A DNA stretch of 64,000 nt from DATMER01 sp963741305 (lineage in GTDB: Bacteria > Acidobacteriota > Thermoanaerobaculia > Multivoradales > UBA5704), in assembly GCA_963741305.1 (NCBI GenBank), contig CAVUHL010000003.1, positions 744,001 through 808,000 of the forward strand. Reading direction: 5' to 3'. Under the pieces are notes generated by a model, which was not told the DNA's origin, ran no database searches, and was given only the letters and a program-made list of their open reading frames with translations. Each line of letters opens with the position of its first letter. Position 1 is the stretch's first letter. The position numbers were made by a program, and so were the translations under genes. Below, piece after piece: positions 25,690-34,857 of this stretch.

Positions 25690-25826
25690 CCCCTCACCCC
25701 CTGACCCCCTCTCCCACCGTACTCCCGCCCGACCGGGAGAGGGGGGACCGGATCTGAAGCTTTTGGGCGGGGGCGCCCCTCTCCCGGGGGAAGGGCGTGC
25801 GATGGGAGAGGGGACGGGGGTGAGGG
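25688..25826. repeat. REP-like element (139 bp), CCCTCACCCCC type
   Basis: Inverted repeat with outer arms CCCTCACCCCCTGACCCCCT and its complement, an inner palindrome around GGCGGGGGCGCCCCTCTCCC, and AAGCTTTTGGG in the middle. In reverse orientation it is about 95% identical by eye to the copy at 43,652-43,790. It spans the gap between the sulfotransferase stop and the oxidoreductase start, and probably supplies that start codon. Confidence 0.85.
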
Positions 25827-27946
25827 GTCTCCGAGCCGCCATCGTCGGGGCAGGATACGTCGCCGCCTTCCATATCGAGGCCATGGCCGGCGTTCCCGGC
25901 CTGGAGATCGCCGCGGTCTGCGATCCGGACTTGGAACGGGCGCGGGCCCTGGCGCAGCGCTGGGACATCCCCGCGGCCGTGGCCTCGGTCGCGGAGCTGG
26001 CCGCCCTGGACGTCCACGTCGCTCACGTCCTCACTCCGCCGGACCTGCACGTGCGGGTGACCCGCGAGCTTCTGGAAGCCGGGATCGGCGCGTTCGTGGA
26101 GAAGCCCTTCGCCCTTTCGAGCCGTGACGCCTGGGAGCTGGCGGAGCTGGCTGCGGCGCGCGGAGTCCCCCTCGGGGTCAACCACAACAATCTCCACCAT
26201 CCGGCCTTTACGCGCCTCCTCGACTGGGTGAGGGCGGGCAAGATCGGCCGCGTCGAGCACGTGCGCATCTGCCTCTCGGTGCCGCTCGCGCAGCTCGACG
26301 CCGGGGACTTCTCCCATTGGATGTTCCGGTCGCCCGAGAACATCGTCTTCGAGCAGGCCCCCCATCCGGTCTCACAGCTCCATGCCCTCATCGGCCGCGT
26401 GCGGGAGGCGAATACCACCCTGCTCGGCACGCGGGAGCTGCATCCCGGCCAGATCTTTCACGACCGCTGGCTCGTGGCCGCGAAGGGCGAGCACGGCACG
26501 GCGGAGATCTACATGTCCTTCGGCCGGCCGTTCCACCGCTGGACGCTGGAAGCCCTCGGGACCGACGGCTCCGCCGAGGCCGACCTCGGCCACGGCTTCT
26601 TCTCCTACGAGCAGAAGACCTCCTGGCTCGACTTCTGGAACGGCTTCCTGGCCGGCCGCCGACGGGCCCGCGCCCTTCGCCGGGACAGCTGGGAAAACCT
26701 CCTCGGGTACGCCCGCTACACCCTCGGCCTCGGCCGCCGGGCGGACAGTTTCTTCGCGGGCATGCGCGGCTCCATCGAGGCCTTCTATGCCGCCCTGCGG
26801 TCCGGACAAGCTCCGTCGGTAGGTGCCGAGGTGCTGGAGTGGTGCGAGGCCATCGCCGAGCCTGCCCGCCGCTCGGCAAGCCCCGAGGCGCTGCCCGTCC
26901 CCGCCGAGCCATCCCCGCCGCGCCACGGCGAAATCGTAGTCCTCGGCGGCACCGGCTTCATCGGCCGGAGGGTGGTCCAGGGCCTGCTCGGCCGCGGTAC
27001 TCCGGTCACCGCCGTCGTACGGCGAACACAAGGCCTGCCGCCCGCGCTCCTCGAAGCCGCCCGGGACGGGCGTTTGCGGCTGGTGAAAGGAAGCCTCGAG
27101 GACCGTGCCTCCCTGGCCGCGGCCTTCCAGGGGGCGCAAACCGTCCTCCATCTCGCCACCGGCGGGGGAGACACCTGGGAGAAGGTCCAACGCTCCATGG
27201 TCCAGGGTTCGAAGGGCGCTGCCGAAGAGGCCATGGCCCAGGGGGTGGGGCGCTTCGTCTATGTCTCCTCGATCGCCGCTCTCTATGGCGGGCCCGACGC
27301 CGGCACGGCAGTCCTCGAAGACTCCCTGGAGACCGATCCCCAGCCCGAGGCGCGGGACGTCTACAGCCGGGGCAAGGCAGAAACCGAGCGCGCCCTGGTC
27401 GCACTGCAGCGCGAGCGCGGCCTGCCTCTGGTCATCGCCCGGCCGGGAGTCGTCCTCGGCGAAGGCACTCCGTTCCAGCACTCGGGCTTCGGCCTCTGGG
27501 TGCGGGACAACCACTGCGTGGGTTGGGGATTGGGAGAGAATCCGCTTCCCCTGGTGACCGCCGACGACGTGGCCGAGGCCCTGGTCCGTATTGCGCTCCA
27601 CGAGGGGGACGATCTGCACGGAAAGGCCCTCAACCTCTGCGGCCGGCCGTCGCTCTCGGCGCGGGAGGTCGTGGACGAGCTGCGGAAGTCCACCGGGCGG
27701 GATCTCCACTTCCACCCGCGCCCCTTGTGGTTCAGCCAGATCCTCGAGATCGGCAAGTGGGTGGTGAAGAAGGCTGGCCGCCGTCCGGGCACGGTCTTCC
27801 CCTCCTACCGCGACCTCAAGGCGCGGGCGCTCGTCCCCGCCATCCCCAGCCGTACCGCCCGGGAAGTCCTCGGTTGGTCGCCAGTCGAGGACCGCGAAGG
27901 CCTGCTCGACCGGACCGTGCGCATCTATTCCTCCAACAAACCGTGA
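25820..27946 (+). CDS. fused Gfo/Idh/MocA oxidoreductase and NAD-dependent epimerase/dehydratase
   Basis: 708 residues if the GTG at 25820 is the start; ATG 25802 and further in-frame codons upstream lie inside the repeat. Residues 1-350 are a Gfo/Idh/MocA dehydrogenase: AAIVGAGYVAAFHIEAMAGV dinucleotide fold, then FVEKPFAL (Lys of the EKP motif). Residues about 370-700 are an extended short-chain dehydrogenase: VVLGGTGFIGRRVVQGLL, and YSRGKAE as the YxxxK pair. Such a fusion would carry out two steps on a sugar or nucleotide sugar. It is followed at once (GTGA overlap) by a GT4 gene. Confidence 0.85.
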   Translation: MRGLRAAIVGAGYVAAFHIEAMAGVPGLEIAAVCDPDLERARALAQRWDIPAAVASVAELAALDVHVAHVLTPPDLHVRVTRELLEAGIGAFVEKPFALSSRDAWELAELAAARGVPLGVNHNNLHHPAFTRLLDWVRAGKIGRVEHVRICLSVPLAQLDAGDFSHWMFRSPENIVFEQAPHPVSQLHALIGRVREANTTLLGTRELHPGQIFHDRWLVAAKGEHGTAEIYMSFGRPFHRWTLEALGTDGSAEADLGHGFFSYEQKTSWLDFWNGFLAGRRRARALRRDSWENLLGYARYTLGLGRRADSFFAGMRGSIEAFYAALRSGQAPSVGAEVLEWCEAIAEPARRSASPEALPVPAEPSPPRHGEIVVLGGTGFIGRRVVQGLLGRGTPVTAVVRRTQGLPPALLEAARDGRLRLVKGSLEDRASLAAAFQGAQTVLHLATGGGDTWEKVQRSMVQGSKGAAEEAMAQGVGRFVYVSSIAALYGGPDAGTAVLEDSLETDPQPEARDVYSRGKAETERALVALQRERGLPLVIARPGVVLGEGTPFQHSGFGLWVRDNHCVGWGLGENPLPLVTADDVAEALVRIALHEGDDLHGKALNLCGRPSLSAREVVDELRKSTGRDLHFHPRPLWFSQILEIGKWVVKKAGRRPGTVFPSYRDLKARALVPAIPSRTAREVLGWSPVEDREGLLDRTVRIYSSNKP

Positions 27947-29001
27947 GAACGCCCCACCTGCTGCACGTCTTCTCGAACTTCGTGCCGACCGGCCCGGAGC
28001 TGAGGACCGTGGAGCTGATCGGCGCGTTTGGAAAGGTTTTTCGCCACTCCATCGTCTCCATGGACGGCAGGACGAGCGCGGCAGACCGTCTGCCACAGGA
28101 TGCCGACGTGCGCCTCCTGCCATCGTCGCCCAAGGCCGGATCGCTCGCAACTTCCCGCCAGATGCGCAGGCTCCTCGAGCAAGAGCAGCCCGATCTCGTG
28201 CTCACCTACGGCTGGGGGGCGTTCGATACGCTCCTCGCGGCCCGGAGCCTCGGCTTCCGGCGGGTGATCCATCACGAAGAGGGGTTCAACGAAGACGAGG
28301 CCGAGCAGTTCAAGGGCCGGCGGGTCTGGGCGCGGAGGCTCGTGCTGCCCGGCGCGGCGGCCGTGGTCGTCCCCTCCGAGCGCCTGAAGACGATCGCCGT
28401 CGATCTCTGGCGGCTCCGGCCGGAGAAGGTGCGGCTGATCCCCAACGGCATCCGGCTCGACCGCTTCGCGCCCGGCAAGCGCAGCGGCGGGCCTCTGGTG
28501 GTGGGAACCGTCGGAAGCCTGCGGGCGGTGAAAAACCATGCCCGGCTGCTGGAGGCTGTCGCAAAAACGGACGCGCACCTCCTGCTGGTGGGGGACGGCG
28601 AGGAGCGTCCCGCCCTGGAGCGCCGGGCCGCGGAGCCGGACCTCGCCGGCCGTGTCCGCTTCGCGGGATACCAGGAATCGCCGGCCCCCTTCTACCAGGC
28701 CATGGACGTCTTCGCCCTGAGCTCGGACAGCGAGCAGATGCCGGTCGCCCTCCTCGAAGCCATGGCCTCCTCCCTGCCTGCCGTCTCGACCGACGTGGGG
28801 GACGTCCGGACGATGCTCCCACCCGAGCAGGCCCCCTTCCTGGGCCCCGACCTCGCCGCCGGGATCGCCAGGTTGGCCGCCGATCCCGGCCTCCGCCGGC
28901 AGCTCGGCGGCCTCAACCGCAAGCGCGCCGAGGAGCGCTACCCCTTCGGAGCGCTGTGCACCGCCTACAAAGACTTGTACGAATCCGTCCTGACCTCCTA
29001 G
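27943..29001 (+). CDS. GT4-family glycosyltransferase
   Basis: 352 residues starting at GTG 27943, which overlaps the previous TGA. A GT-B fold: LTYGWGAFDTLLAARS in the N-terminal half, VRLIPNGIRLDRF at the hinge, VGTVGSLRAVKNHARLLEAV in the donor domain and SDSEQMPVALLEAMASSLPA as the E-x7-E donor-binding motif. It is expected to transfer a sugar to a lipid-linked or cell-surface glycan. Its stop codon is formed by the end of a MITE-like element. Confidence 0.88.
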   Translation: MRTPHLLHVFSNFVPTGPELRTVELIGAFGKVFRHSIVSMDGRTSAADRLPQDADVRLLPSSPKAGSLATSRQMRRLLEQEQPDLVLTYGWGAFDTLLAARSLGFRRVIHHEEGFNEDEAEQFKGRRVWARRLVLPGAAAVVVPSERLKTIAVDLWRLRPEKVRLIPNGIRLDRFAPGKRSGGPLVVGTVGSLRAVKNHARLLEAVAKTDAHLLLVGDGEERPALERRAAEPDLAGRVRFAGYQESPAPFYQAMDVFALSSDSEQMPVALLEAMASSLPAVSTDVGDVRTMLPPEQAPFLGPDLAAGIARLAADPGLRRQLGGLNRKRAEERYPFGALCTAYKDLYESVLTS

Positions 29002-29134
29002 TACCCTGTCACGACGGAAAAGATGGGCCATCCTTCTGTAGGGGCACCTCTTGTGGGTGCCCTCCGGAGGGCGGCCACAAGGGCCGCCCCTACATGAAAC
29101 GCTATCCGTCACTCGGACTGTGACGAGGTACTAG
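28999..29134. mobile_element. MITE-like palindromic element, copy 2
   Basis: Ends TAGTACCCTGTCACG (left) and TGTGACGAGGTACTAG (right) are inverted repeats, with the same inner palindrome as copy 1 (GTAGGGGCACCTCTTGTGGG ... GGGCCGCCCCTAC). The first three bases are the stop codon of the glycosyltransferase gene. Confidence 0.75.
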
Positions 29135-29260
29135 TATTTTTCCTGGGACCGCCGGCATCCTGCCGGCAAGTCCGGAGCAATCGGCGGCCCGCCGTCCTTG
29201 ACGCTGCCTCCTCGCAGGCGTAGCCTCGACCCGCAATCAGGGCGCTTGACGGAGGAGCAA

Positions 29261-30534
29261 ATGAAAAAGTGGCGCTGCGGCGATCCCCGCATGCGGGCTC
29301 TCTTCCTGCTGTTGCTCGTTCTCGCCGTGTTCGTCGCGGCGCTCTTCCTCTACATCGTAGGGCTCATGACCGGCGCCGGCTTCGTGTACTCGATTGCCGT
29401 CCTGCTGCTGCTCTTGTTCGCGGTCGCGGGGGCGATTGCGCTCGCATTTCTGACCTATAGCCTTTACAAACGCTGGTGCGAGCGGCGCGGCAAGCCGCCG
29501 AAGGGGCAGGGAACCCGGGAGAATTCCGGCTCGCCTTCGGTCCACCTGCCGTCCACCATCTACAAGCGGCGGACCCCAACCCCGCGGACCCCAAGGCCCT
29601 GCCGAAGCCCCTCGTGCGCAAGGACAATGGCGCGCCGTTCGGTCCCATGCCGAAGGGCTTCATCGGCTACTCGCGCAGCATGATGTTCTCGGCGGGGTAT
29701 CCGAAGCTCATCCCGAAAAACGTTTACGACGACCCCAACGAGCTCGTGAAGGTCGACCCCAAGTTCAAGCAGATGGGGGATGACGCCCAAGCGCAATTCT
29801 TCCTGGAGGTGCAGAGCGGCCCGACCGGGCCCGACGGGCAGCCGCTGTCGGAAGACGACAAGAACGAGATGCTGTCCGATGCGGCGGAAGACCAGCTGAA
29901 GTATCCGCGGATATCCCAGCTCTTCTACCTGCAGGTGCAGGCGGCGTTCGCCTTCGTGGAGCAGAAGGCACCCGCCCTTCATTGCGAGGTCGAAGGCGCC
30001 CGCATCCGGGACGTCTACAACGTGCTGGATTTCGCCCACGTCGATTGCGACAGCAGCGGCTTCCTGGGCTTCCTCTGCGACCTCCTCAACTTCATCGTCT
30101 CCCTTTTCCTGGCCATCCCCAAGTTGATCGCTGCCGCGGTGGCCTGGGCTGTGGCCAAGGACGGCAAGCTCTCGGACGCCTATGACGGCAAGGGCGGCGA
30201 GCTCCTGTTCGGCGAGCCGGTCGTGATCAGGGGCCGCTGGGTCTACGACGGCGGCCATGACGGCTACAACGAGATCCACGCGGTTCGGACCGTGCAGAAA
30301 ACCCCGGCCGCGCCGCTCGACGAGGCGAAGTTCAAGGATTTCCACGACGAGTGGTGCAGGGACCTTGGAAAGGTGGTGCCGGGGGACGCCCCGCCGGTCG
30401 GGACCTCCTCGATCCCTCCCACGGTGACGCTGACCCCGGCACAGAATGCGACGCGCGATGCCCAGGCGCGGCCCGAGAACCGCTGGACTTATCATCCAGC
30501 GATCGACGGCTGCGCTCCGGACCCCCTACACTAA
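29261..30534 (+). pseudogene. membrane protein gene split by a frameshift near 29,567
   Basis: The ATG at 29261 follows GGAGGAGC. The first frame encodes two transmembrane spans (LFLLLLVLAVFVAALFLYIV and IAVLLLLLFAVAGAIALAFL) and a basic tail ending in VHLPSTIYKR. The same protein continues in the next frame as DPNPADPKALPKPLVRKDNG and runs to 30,534. One extra base at the CGGCGG run (about 29,567-29,573) would restore the expected IYKRPDP and join the two parts into about 424 residues. The C-terminal part has another hydrophobic segment (NFIVSLFLAIPKLIAAAVAW) and a beta-rich end. It could be a sequencing error or a true frameshift. No family recognised. Confidence 0.65.
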
Positions 30535-32678
30535 TTACCGGCCGCGGGCGCGGTCGTGGCCGTGACCGGGGGCGTGCACGGATCGAGCCCCTTGACGGTC
30601 TCGCCGGCGCACTCGGCCGCCTTGCCGTCTGCCAACCCGTAGTACCCGGGCTTGTCCTTGCAGAGGGTCTGGACCATCTGCATCATGCCGCGGTCCTCGT
30701 GGCCGAGGAAATGGCAGTGCAGCACGTAGATGCCGGTGAAGTCTTCGTAGCGCTGGCGCAGCACCGCGGCCGGGCACGTGGCTCCCGAGCAGGGCGTCGT
30801 GGCATCGACCGGCTTGGGCAGGGCGAGGGTATCCATCCAGACCGGATCCGGCCCCGTCTTCTGCACGGGCACTCCCGCGAAGCTCACCATCTGGAAGGCA
30901 TTGGTGTGGATGTGGAACGGATGATTGAGCTGCGTGGGGTTGGTGATGCTCCACTCCATGGCCGTGCCCAGAGCCGTCGTGATGTTGGCGCAAGCGGGAT
31001 TGAACTGGGTGCCGCTGATCATGAACTGAGCCACCGGGCTCGTCGCCTTGGTCAAGGGCTCGGTGGTGCCTACCTTGGTCTGCTGCCAGATCAGCGATTG
31101 CGATCTGCCGGCTACCTCGGCATCCGTGATGTTCCGCAGGTAATCAGGCATGGCCGGCCATTCGCTCTGCTTGGGAAAGTCGGGCCCGGTCGCGGAGGAC
31201 GACTTGAGCCGGCCCTTCCCCTTGACGGAAACGCTGAACAGCACCGGGTCCTCGGCGGAGCCCGCTTTCAATCCCTTTTCGCGGAGCAGCACCCGCGGCT
31301 CGGCCTCCTTGCCGAGCTCGCCGACGACCTGGCGCCTGACGGAGGAGACACCCGTCGTGAAAGGCAGCTGGACCAGGAAGTCGGCCCGGTTGCCGGGCGA
31401 GAGGTACACGGTGTTGTTGCCCGGGGCCACCTGCTCGGGAAAGGGCGGGGAGTTGCACGGGAATACCCAGGTCGACGCCGGCATGGTCTTCGGATTGAAG
31501 CTGTTCAGGGGCTGGCAGCCGTAATTCACCGGCGAGAACTGGATGCCGTCCATGGCGATCTGGCCGACGTATACGTTCGACGGAAACGTGATCTTGATCT
31601 GCGACACCGAGCTCATCGTGGCGTTGACGATCCGCCAGCGCTGGATCTCGCCCGGCTCTCCCGTGATGGTGGGCGTGACCTGTCCGTTGACCAGGGGAGG
31701 GGAGATGGTTGCGCCCTGGGTATAAAGGTTCAGGTTCTCGTTGATCTGCTGGGTCACCAGGACCTTCTCCGTGTACTTGATCTTTTTCCCGGCGTAATAA
31801 TCCCGCAGGAAGTCGTCCAGGGGGCCCTCGATGATCAGCGCGCCCGCCATGCCGTTCGCCACCTGGAGCGACGTCGACCCGTGCTTGTGCGGGTGATACC
31901 AGTGGGTCCCCGGGGCCTGGTTGGGGCCGAACTCCGGGATCCGGTACTGATACTCACCGTAATAGACGTTGCCGCGCGGGCCATGCGATGCGTGCGCGGG
32001 GCTCTCCTTCATGGCGGCTTCCCGCGGCCGGGGCCGCAGCTCGAGCAGTGGATTGTCCTGCGGCTCCTGGGGCGACACGTGGCCGCCGTGGAAATGGAGG
32101 TTGGTGTCGTTCTGCCCGTGGAAGCAGTTCGGCGCCACCTGGGTACAGTTGATGGCGCAGCAGCAATCCTGCGTCGCGGTCACGGCGCAGGTATCGATCA
32201 GTTTTTTCAGGGCCACGGGATCGTCGCATTTGCAGACTGTCGTGGCAGGGCAAGCGCTGACGCACTCGCCGGGCGACGGATCGAGGCTGTTCTTGAGCAG
32301 GATGGCGAGGGAATCCCCCTTGCGGCCCGCCTCCGTCTTCCGCAGGCGCAGCGTGGGGCCGGGCAGCCCCCAGGACACCTTGCTCGTCTTCGGGTCGGTG
32401 TAGACGTACGTCCGCAGGTTCGCCGCCTTCATTTTCCAGACCGCCGGATTCACGGTGGTGTCCTGGTAGGGAATGCAGAAGGGCTTCATCTGCACGTCGA
32501 GGGTGGTGCTCAGCGCTCCCCCCACGGCGGGGATCTCGGGGATCGTGCGCAGCTCCTCTCCCACCGCGACCGGAATCGTGCTGCAGTCCAGGGCGGCGGA
32601 CTGGCTCTGCGCCCGGGCCGCGGCGCCCGGCAGCGCAAGCAGGAGGGCAAACATCAAGGGGGCGGACCGATGGGTCAT
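30531..32678 (-). CDS. secreted multicopper oxidase
   Basis: 715 residues from ATG 32678 (GGGAGAAGAAG upstream); a TTG start seven codons earlier is possible. Signal peptide ends near ARAQ. All four copper signatures are present: LHFHGGH (about 194-200), HWYHPHKHG (about 259-267), NHPFHIHTNAF (about 585) and YVLHCHFLGHEDRGM (about 651), the last including the Cys-His type 1 ligands and an axial Met. A Cys-rich insertion (about 140-185) is unusual. Likely a periplasmic or secreted laccase/bilirubin-oxidase-like enzyme or metal oxidase. Convergent overlap of 4 bp with the split membrane-protein gene. Confidence 0.9.
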   Translation of the reverse strand: MTHRSAPLMFALLLALPGAAARAQSQSAALDCSTIPVAVGEELRTIPEIPAVGGALSTTLDVQMKPFCIPYQDTTVNPAVWKMKAANLRTYVYTDPKTSKVSWGLPGPTLRLRKTEAGRKGDSLAILLKNSLDPSPGECVSACPATTVCKCDDPVALKKLIDTCAVTATQDCCCAINCTQVAPNCFHGQNDTNLHFHGGHVSPQEPQDNPLLELRPRPREAAMKESPAHASHGPRGNVYYGEYQYRIPEFGPNQAPGTHWYHPHKHGSTSLQVANGMAGALIIEGPLDDFLRDYYAGKKIKYTEKVLVTQQINENLNLYTQGATISPPLVNGQVTPTITGEPGEIQRWRIVNATMSSVSQIKITFPSNVYVGQIAMDGIQFSPVNYGCQPLNSFNPKTMPASTWVFPCNSPPFPEQVAPGNNTVYLSPGNRADFLVQLPFTTGVSSVRRQVVGELGKEAEPRVLLREKGLKAGSAEDPVLFSVSVKGKGRLKSSSATGPDFPKQSEWPAMPDYLRNITDAEVAGRSQSLIWQQTKVGTTEPLTKATSPVAQFMISGTQFNPACANITTALGTAMEWSITNPTQLNHPFHIHTNAFQMVSFAGVPVQKTGPDPVWMDTLALPKPVDATTPCSGATCPAAVLRQRYEDFTGIYVLHCHFLGHEDRGMMQMVQTLCKDKPGYYGLADGKAAECAGETVKGLDPCTPPVTATTAPAAGN

Positions 32679-32755
32679 CTTCTTCTCCCAAGCAGACAAA
32701 TTGCAGTGTTGCTTCGAAGACGACCCTAGCCCAGGTCCGCCCGCGGGTCAAATCG

Positions 32756-33409
32756 CTAAAATACCCGGCGGATGTCGAGCCGGTGGCGCGGCAGCACCTC
32801 GTACTGGGCCTGGAACTGGGCGCTGAAGCCGGTTGCCTGGATGCGCTTCCCCGGCTTGATGAACGGGATGTTGAACGGGTTGATGCCAGTGCTGGCCGGG
32901 ATGAAGATCTGGGTCTCGCCCGAGCCATCGTCGATGAAAACCTGATACCCGTAGGGCAGGTCGTTGACGATCGGCCGTGTCACCGTGCCGGAAACCTCGA
33001 CCAGCAAGCCTTCCGTGTCCTCGCTGACGTCACCCGTTTCCACCTCTTCCGGGTCGAACCGGCGAAGACCAAGGAGCTTGACGATGTTCGCGTTGCTCGC
33101 CGGCCGCAGGACGAGGAGCCCGAAGCCGTCGTCGCCGAGGGCTCCGGTCACGCGCACCCGGCGAAGGAGGTTGAGCCCGGGGCTGGTCGCGACGCTGACG
33201 TAGATGCCTGCCGTGTCGTCCTGAATGGCGAAGCCCTGGTCGAACGTGGACGAGGTGTAGGCCCCGGACGGGACGGTCACCGAGCCCTCGACGGTCACCA
33301 CCGTCCCGAGGGGCAGGGCGCGGGCGTCGGCGATCGAGATCGTCTGGGCACTGGCAGCGATCTGTCCGGCAAGGAACAGGGCGGCGAAGAGCGAGATACG
33401 CTGTTTCAT
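32756..33409 (-). CDS. secreted OB-fold-like protein
   Basis: 217 residues with a signal peptide ending near ASAQ. Two similar beta modules of about 90 residues (TISIADARALPLGTVVTVEG and EGLLVEVSGTVTRPIV), each with the GxVxxxGxVTxP and FIxDDxSGxxxVF-like pattern of OB-fold/YhcR-type nucleic-acid or ligand-binding domains. GGAGAGAAG precedes the ATG. Its upstream region is the left side of regulatory module A, with a GCTAAT box on this strand at 33,466-33,461. Confidence 0.7.
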   Translation of the reverse strand: MKQRISLFAALFLAGQIAASAQTISIADARALPLGTVVTVEGSVTVPSGAYTSSTFDQGFAIQDDTAGIYVSVATSPGLNLLRRVRVTGALGDDGFGLLVLRPASNANIVKLLGLRRFDPEEVETGDVSEDTEGLLVEVSGTVTRPIVNDLPYGYQVFIDDGSGETQIFIPASTGINPFNIPFIKPGKRIQATGFSAQFQAQYEVLPRHRLDIRRVF

Positions 33410-33460
33410 GGCTTCTCTCCATAAAATGTGCAGATTTACGCATACAACTAGAATCCGCAG

Positions 33461-33600
33461 ATTAGCAGCCGCCGCCCGCCGCGTCCATCCTCTCTAGGGT
33501 TGATTTTTGCGCGGCCTCCCTCCTCTCTAGAGAGGATGCCGCCTCCTCCCTGGAGAGGATGCGCGCGGGGCTCCGGGCCGCTACTCTCCTCTGAAAGGAG
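33461..33600. promoter_or_regulatory. palindrome regulatory module A (bidirectional)
   Basis: Three CTAG-type palindromes centred at 33495.5, 33528.5 and 33551.5 (spacing 33 and 23 bp); the best copy reads TCCTCTCTAGAGAGGAT. To the right a GCTACT box begins 28.5 nt from the last centre (33580), followed by an AAGGAG site and the secreted-protein gene at 33,607. To the left a GCTAAT box begins 29.5 nt from the first centre on the minus strand and serves the gene ending its 5' part at 33,409. If GCTANN is the -10 box, the palindrome sits near -41. Confidence 0.6.
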
Positions 33601-33606
33601 AACCAT

Positions 33607-34074
33607 GTGATGAAAGCCAAGCTCGTTCATGCCCTGCTCTTCGCCACCCTGTTCGTGTCCTCGTCCGCCTCGCTGCTCGCAGACGGCGGTCCGAGGAGTT
33701 GCACCGGAACCTACCTGATCGATGAAGCGGGCGGTGCGACCGCCCTCTGGACGATCGAGGCCGACGGAAGCTTCTTCGCCACGAGCTCCCTCCAGGGGCT
33801 CATAAGATTTTCCGACCAGCAGGGGAACTGGAAGAGGGACGGCCACGACGGCGTCAAGGCGGTAGTGCTCGCCCTCGTGTTCAGAGACGACGGTACTCTT
33901 CAGGACGTCAGCCGTGTCGACATTTCCCTGCACGCGGTGGGTAAAGGTTGCGACAACGTCGCCGGCTCGCTCGTGGTGCGCTCGTTCGAGGAGGGAGAGG
34001 ATCCGCTCGACCCTTCGACCGACGACGAAGAGCCCGTCGCCACCGACACCGTCACCGGACGCCGTGTGAAGTGA
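33607..34074 (+). CDS. small secreted protein, unknown
   Basis: 155 residues. Start GTG 33607 or ATG 33610; AAGGAG at 33,595-33,600. Signal peptide 1-25 (LLFATLFVSSSASLLADGG). The mature part is beta-rich (CTGTYLIDEAGGATALWTIE, FFATSSLQGLIRFSDQQGNW, lipocalin-like in feel), with two Cys that could form a disulfide, and an acidic tail. An ATG-TGA minimal frame overlaps the start region at 33,605. It is the right-hand gene of module A. Not recognised beyond this. Confidence 0.7.
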   Translation: MMKAKLVHALLFATLFVSSSASLLADGGPRSCTGTYLIDEAGGATALWTIEADGSFFATSSLQGLIRFSDQQGNWKRDGHDGVKAVVLALVFRDDGTLQDVSRVDISLHAVGKGCDNVAGSLVVRSFEEGEDPLDPSTDDEEPVATDTVTGRRVK

Positions 34075-34136
34075 AGCGATAGAAACTCAGCGGGCCTCGC
34101 CGGATCCTCGGCTTGGCCCGCGCGTCCTTGGTCAGC

Positions 34137-34658
34137 CTACAGCGACGTGATCTGCAGGGTGGAGACTCCCGTGAGCTGAGTCACACCTTGCGTGGTGAGA
34201 CAGGCGAGAGGGTTCGGCGCCGGCCAGGCGTAGGTAAGCACCGCGGTCGCGCCGGTGAACAGGCCGGAGGTGATGGTGCCTTGAGCGGCCACGATGATCG
34301 TGCCGCCGACGGAATTCACGGTGAAGGTCCCATCGGCGGTGCTGGTCTGGCCGTTGTTCCAGGTGATCGAGTAGATGTTGGCGGAGTTGAACAGGCTTGC
34401 CAGGTTGAGGCAGGAGAGGGGCAGAAGGTTCCCACGCACGGAGCTGCCGGAGGTGATCGCCGGATCCGTTGATGTGCAGTTGTAGGTGTCATTGAGCTGC
34501 AACGCCACGGGCTTCGTGAGCAAGGTAAGCCCCGGATTGAAGGTGATGGTCGAGGTTCCAATGCAGGTGACGCTGACAGCAGCGTGCGCGGCCGGTGCGA
34601 GCCCGGCGGCAGACAATAACAGCGACGCAACAACCAGGCCGAGTGCAGCTCTGCTCAT
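34137..34658 (-). CDS. small secreted beta-rich protein
   Basis: 173 residues, signal peptide 1-27 ending AAHAA, then a mature part with four Cys (VTCIGTSTITFNPGLTLLTK, LSCLNLASLFNSANIYSITW, NPLACLTTQGVTQL). The TFNPGLT, ITWNNGQTST and GTITSGLFTGATAVLTY segments look like proteins I associate with secreted actinobacterial hypothetical proteins; horizontal transfer is possible but unproven. It is driven from the left side of regulatory module B: an ACTACG box begins 29.5 nt from the first palindrome centre on this strand, about 66 nt before the start. Confidence 0.7.
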   Translation of the reverse strand: MSRAALGLVVASLLLSAAGLAPAAHAAVSVTCIGTSTITFNPGLTLLTKPVALQLNDTYNCTSTDPAITSGSSVRGNLLPLSCLNLASLFNSANIYSITWNNGQTSTADGTFTVNSVGGTIIVAAQGTITSGLFTGATAVLTYAWPAPNPLACLTTQGVTQLTGVSTLQITSL

Positions 34659-34719
34659 GATTTGTATCTCCAGAGGATTGTTTCCGAGCGGAAGAGCTCG
34701 GTGAACCATCGAGCTGATC

Positions 34720-34850
34720 GTAGTCGCCGACGCACCCGGCGCGCATCATCTCTAGAGAGGATGCCGCCTCCACCCTAGAGAGGATGCCGCCTCCACCCTA
34801 GAGAGGATGCGCACGGCGCTCCGGTTCGCTACAGTGGGGAACATCACCTG
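34720..34850. promoter_or_regulatory. palindrome regulatory module B (bidirectional)
   Basis: Three CTAG palindromes centred at 34753.5, 34776.5 and 34799.5, each 23 bp apart. Right-hand -10-like box GCTACA begins at 34828, 28.5 nt from the last centre, and is followed 30 nt later by the HTH gene start. Left-hand box ACTACG begins at 34724 on the minus strand for the secreted-protein gene at 34,658. The conserved stretch GCGCACGGCGCT lies between palindrome and box. Confidence 0.6.
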
Positions 34851-34857
34851 ACGAAAG

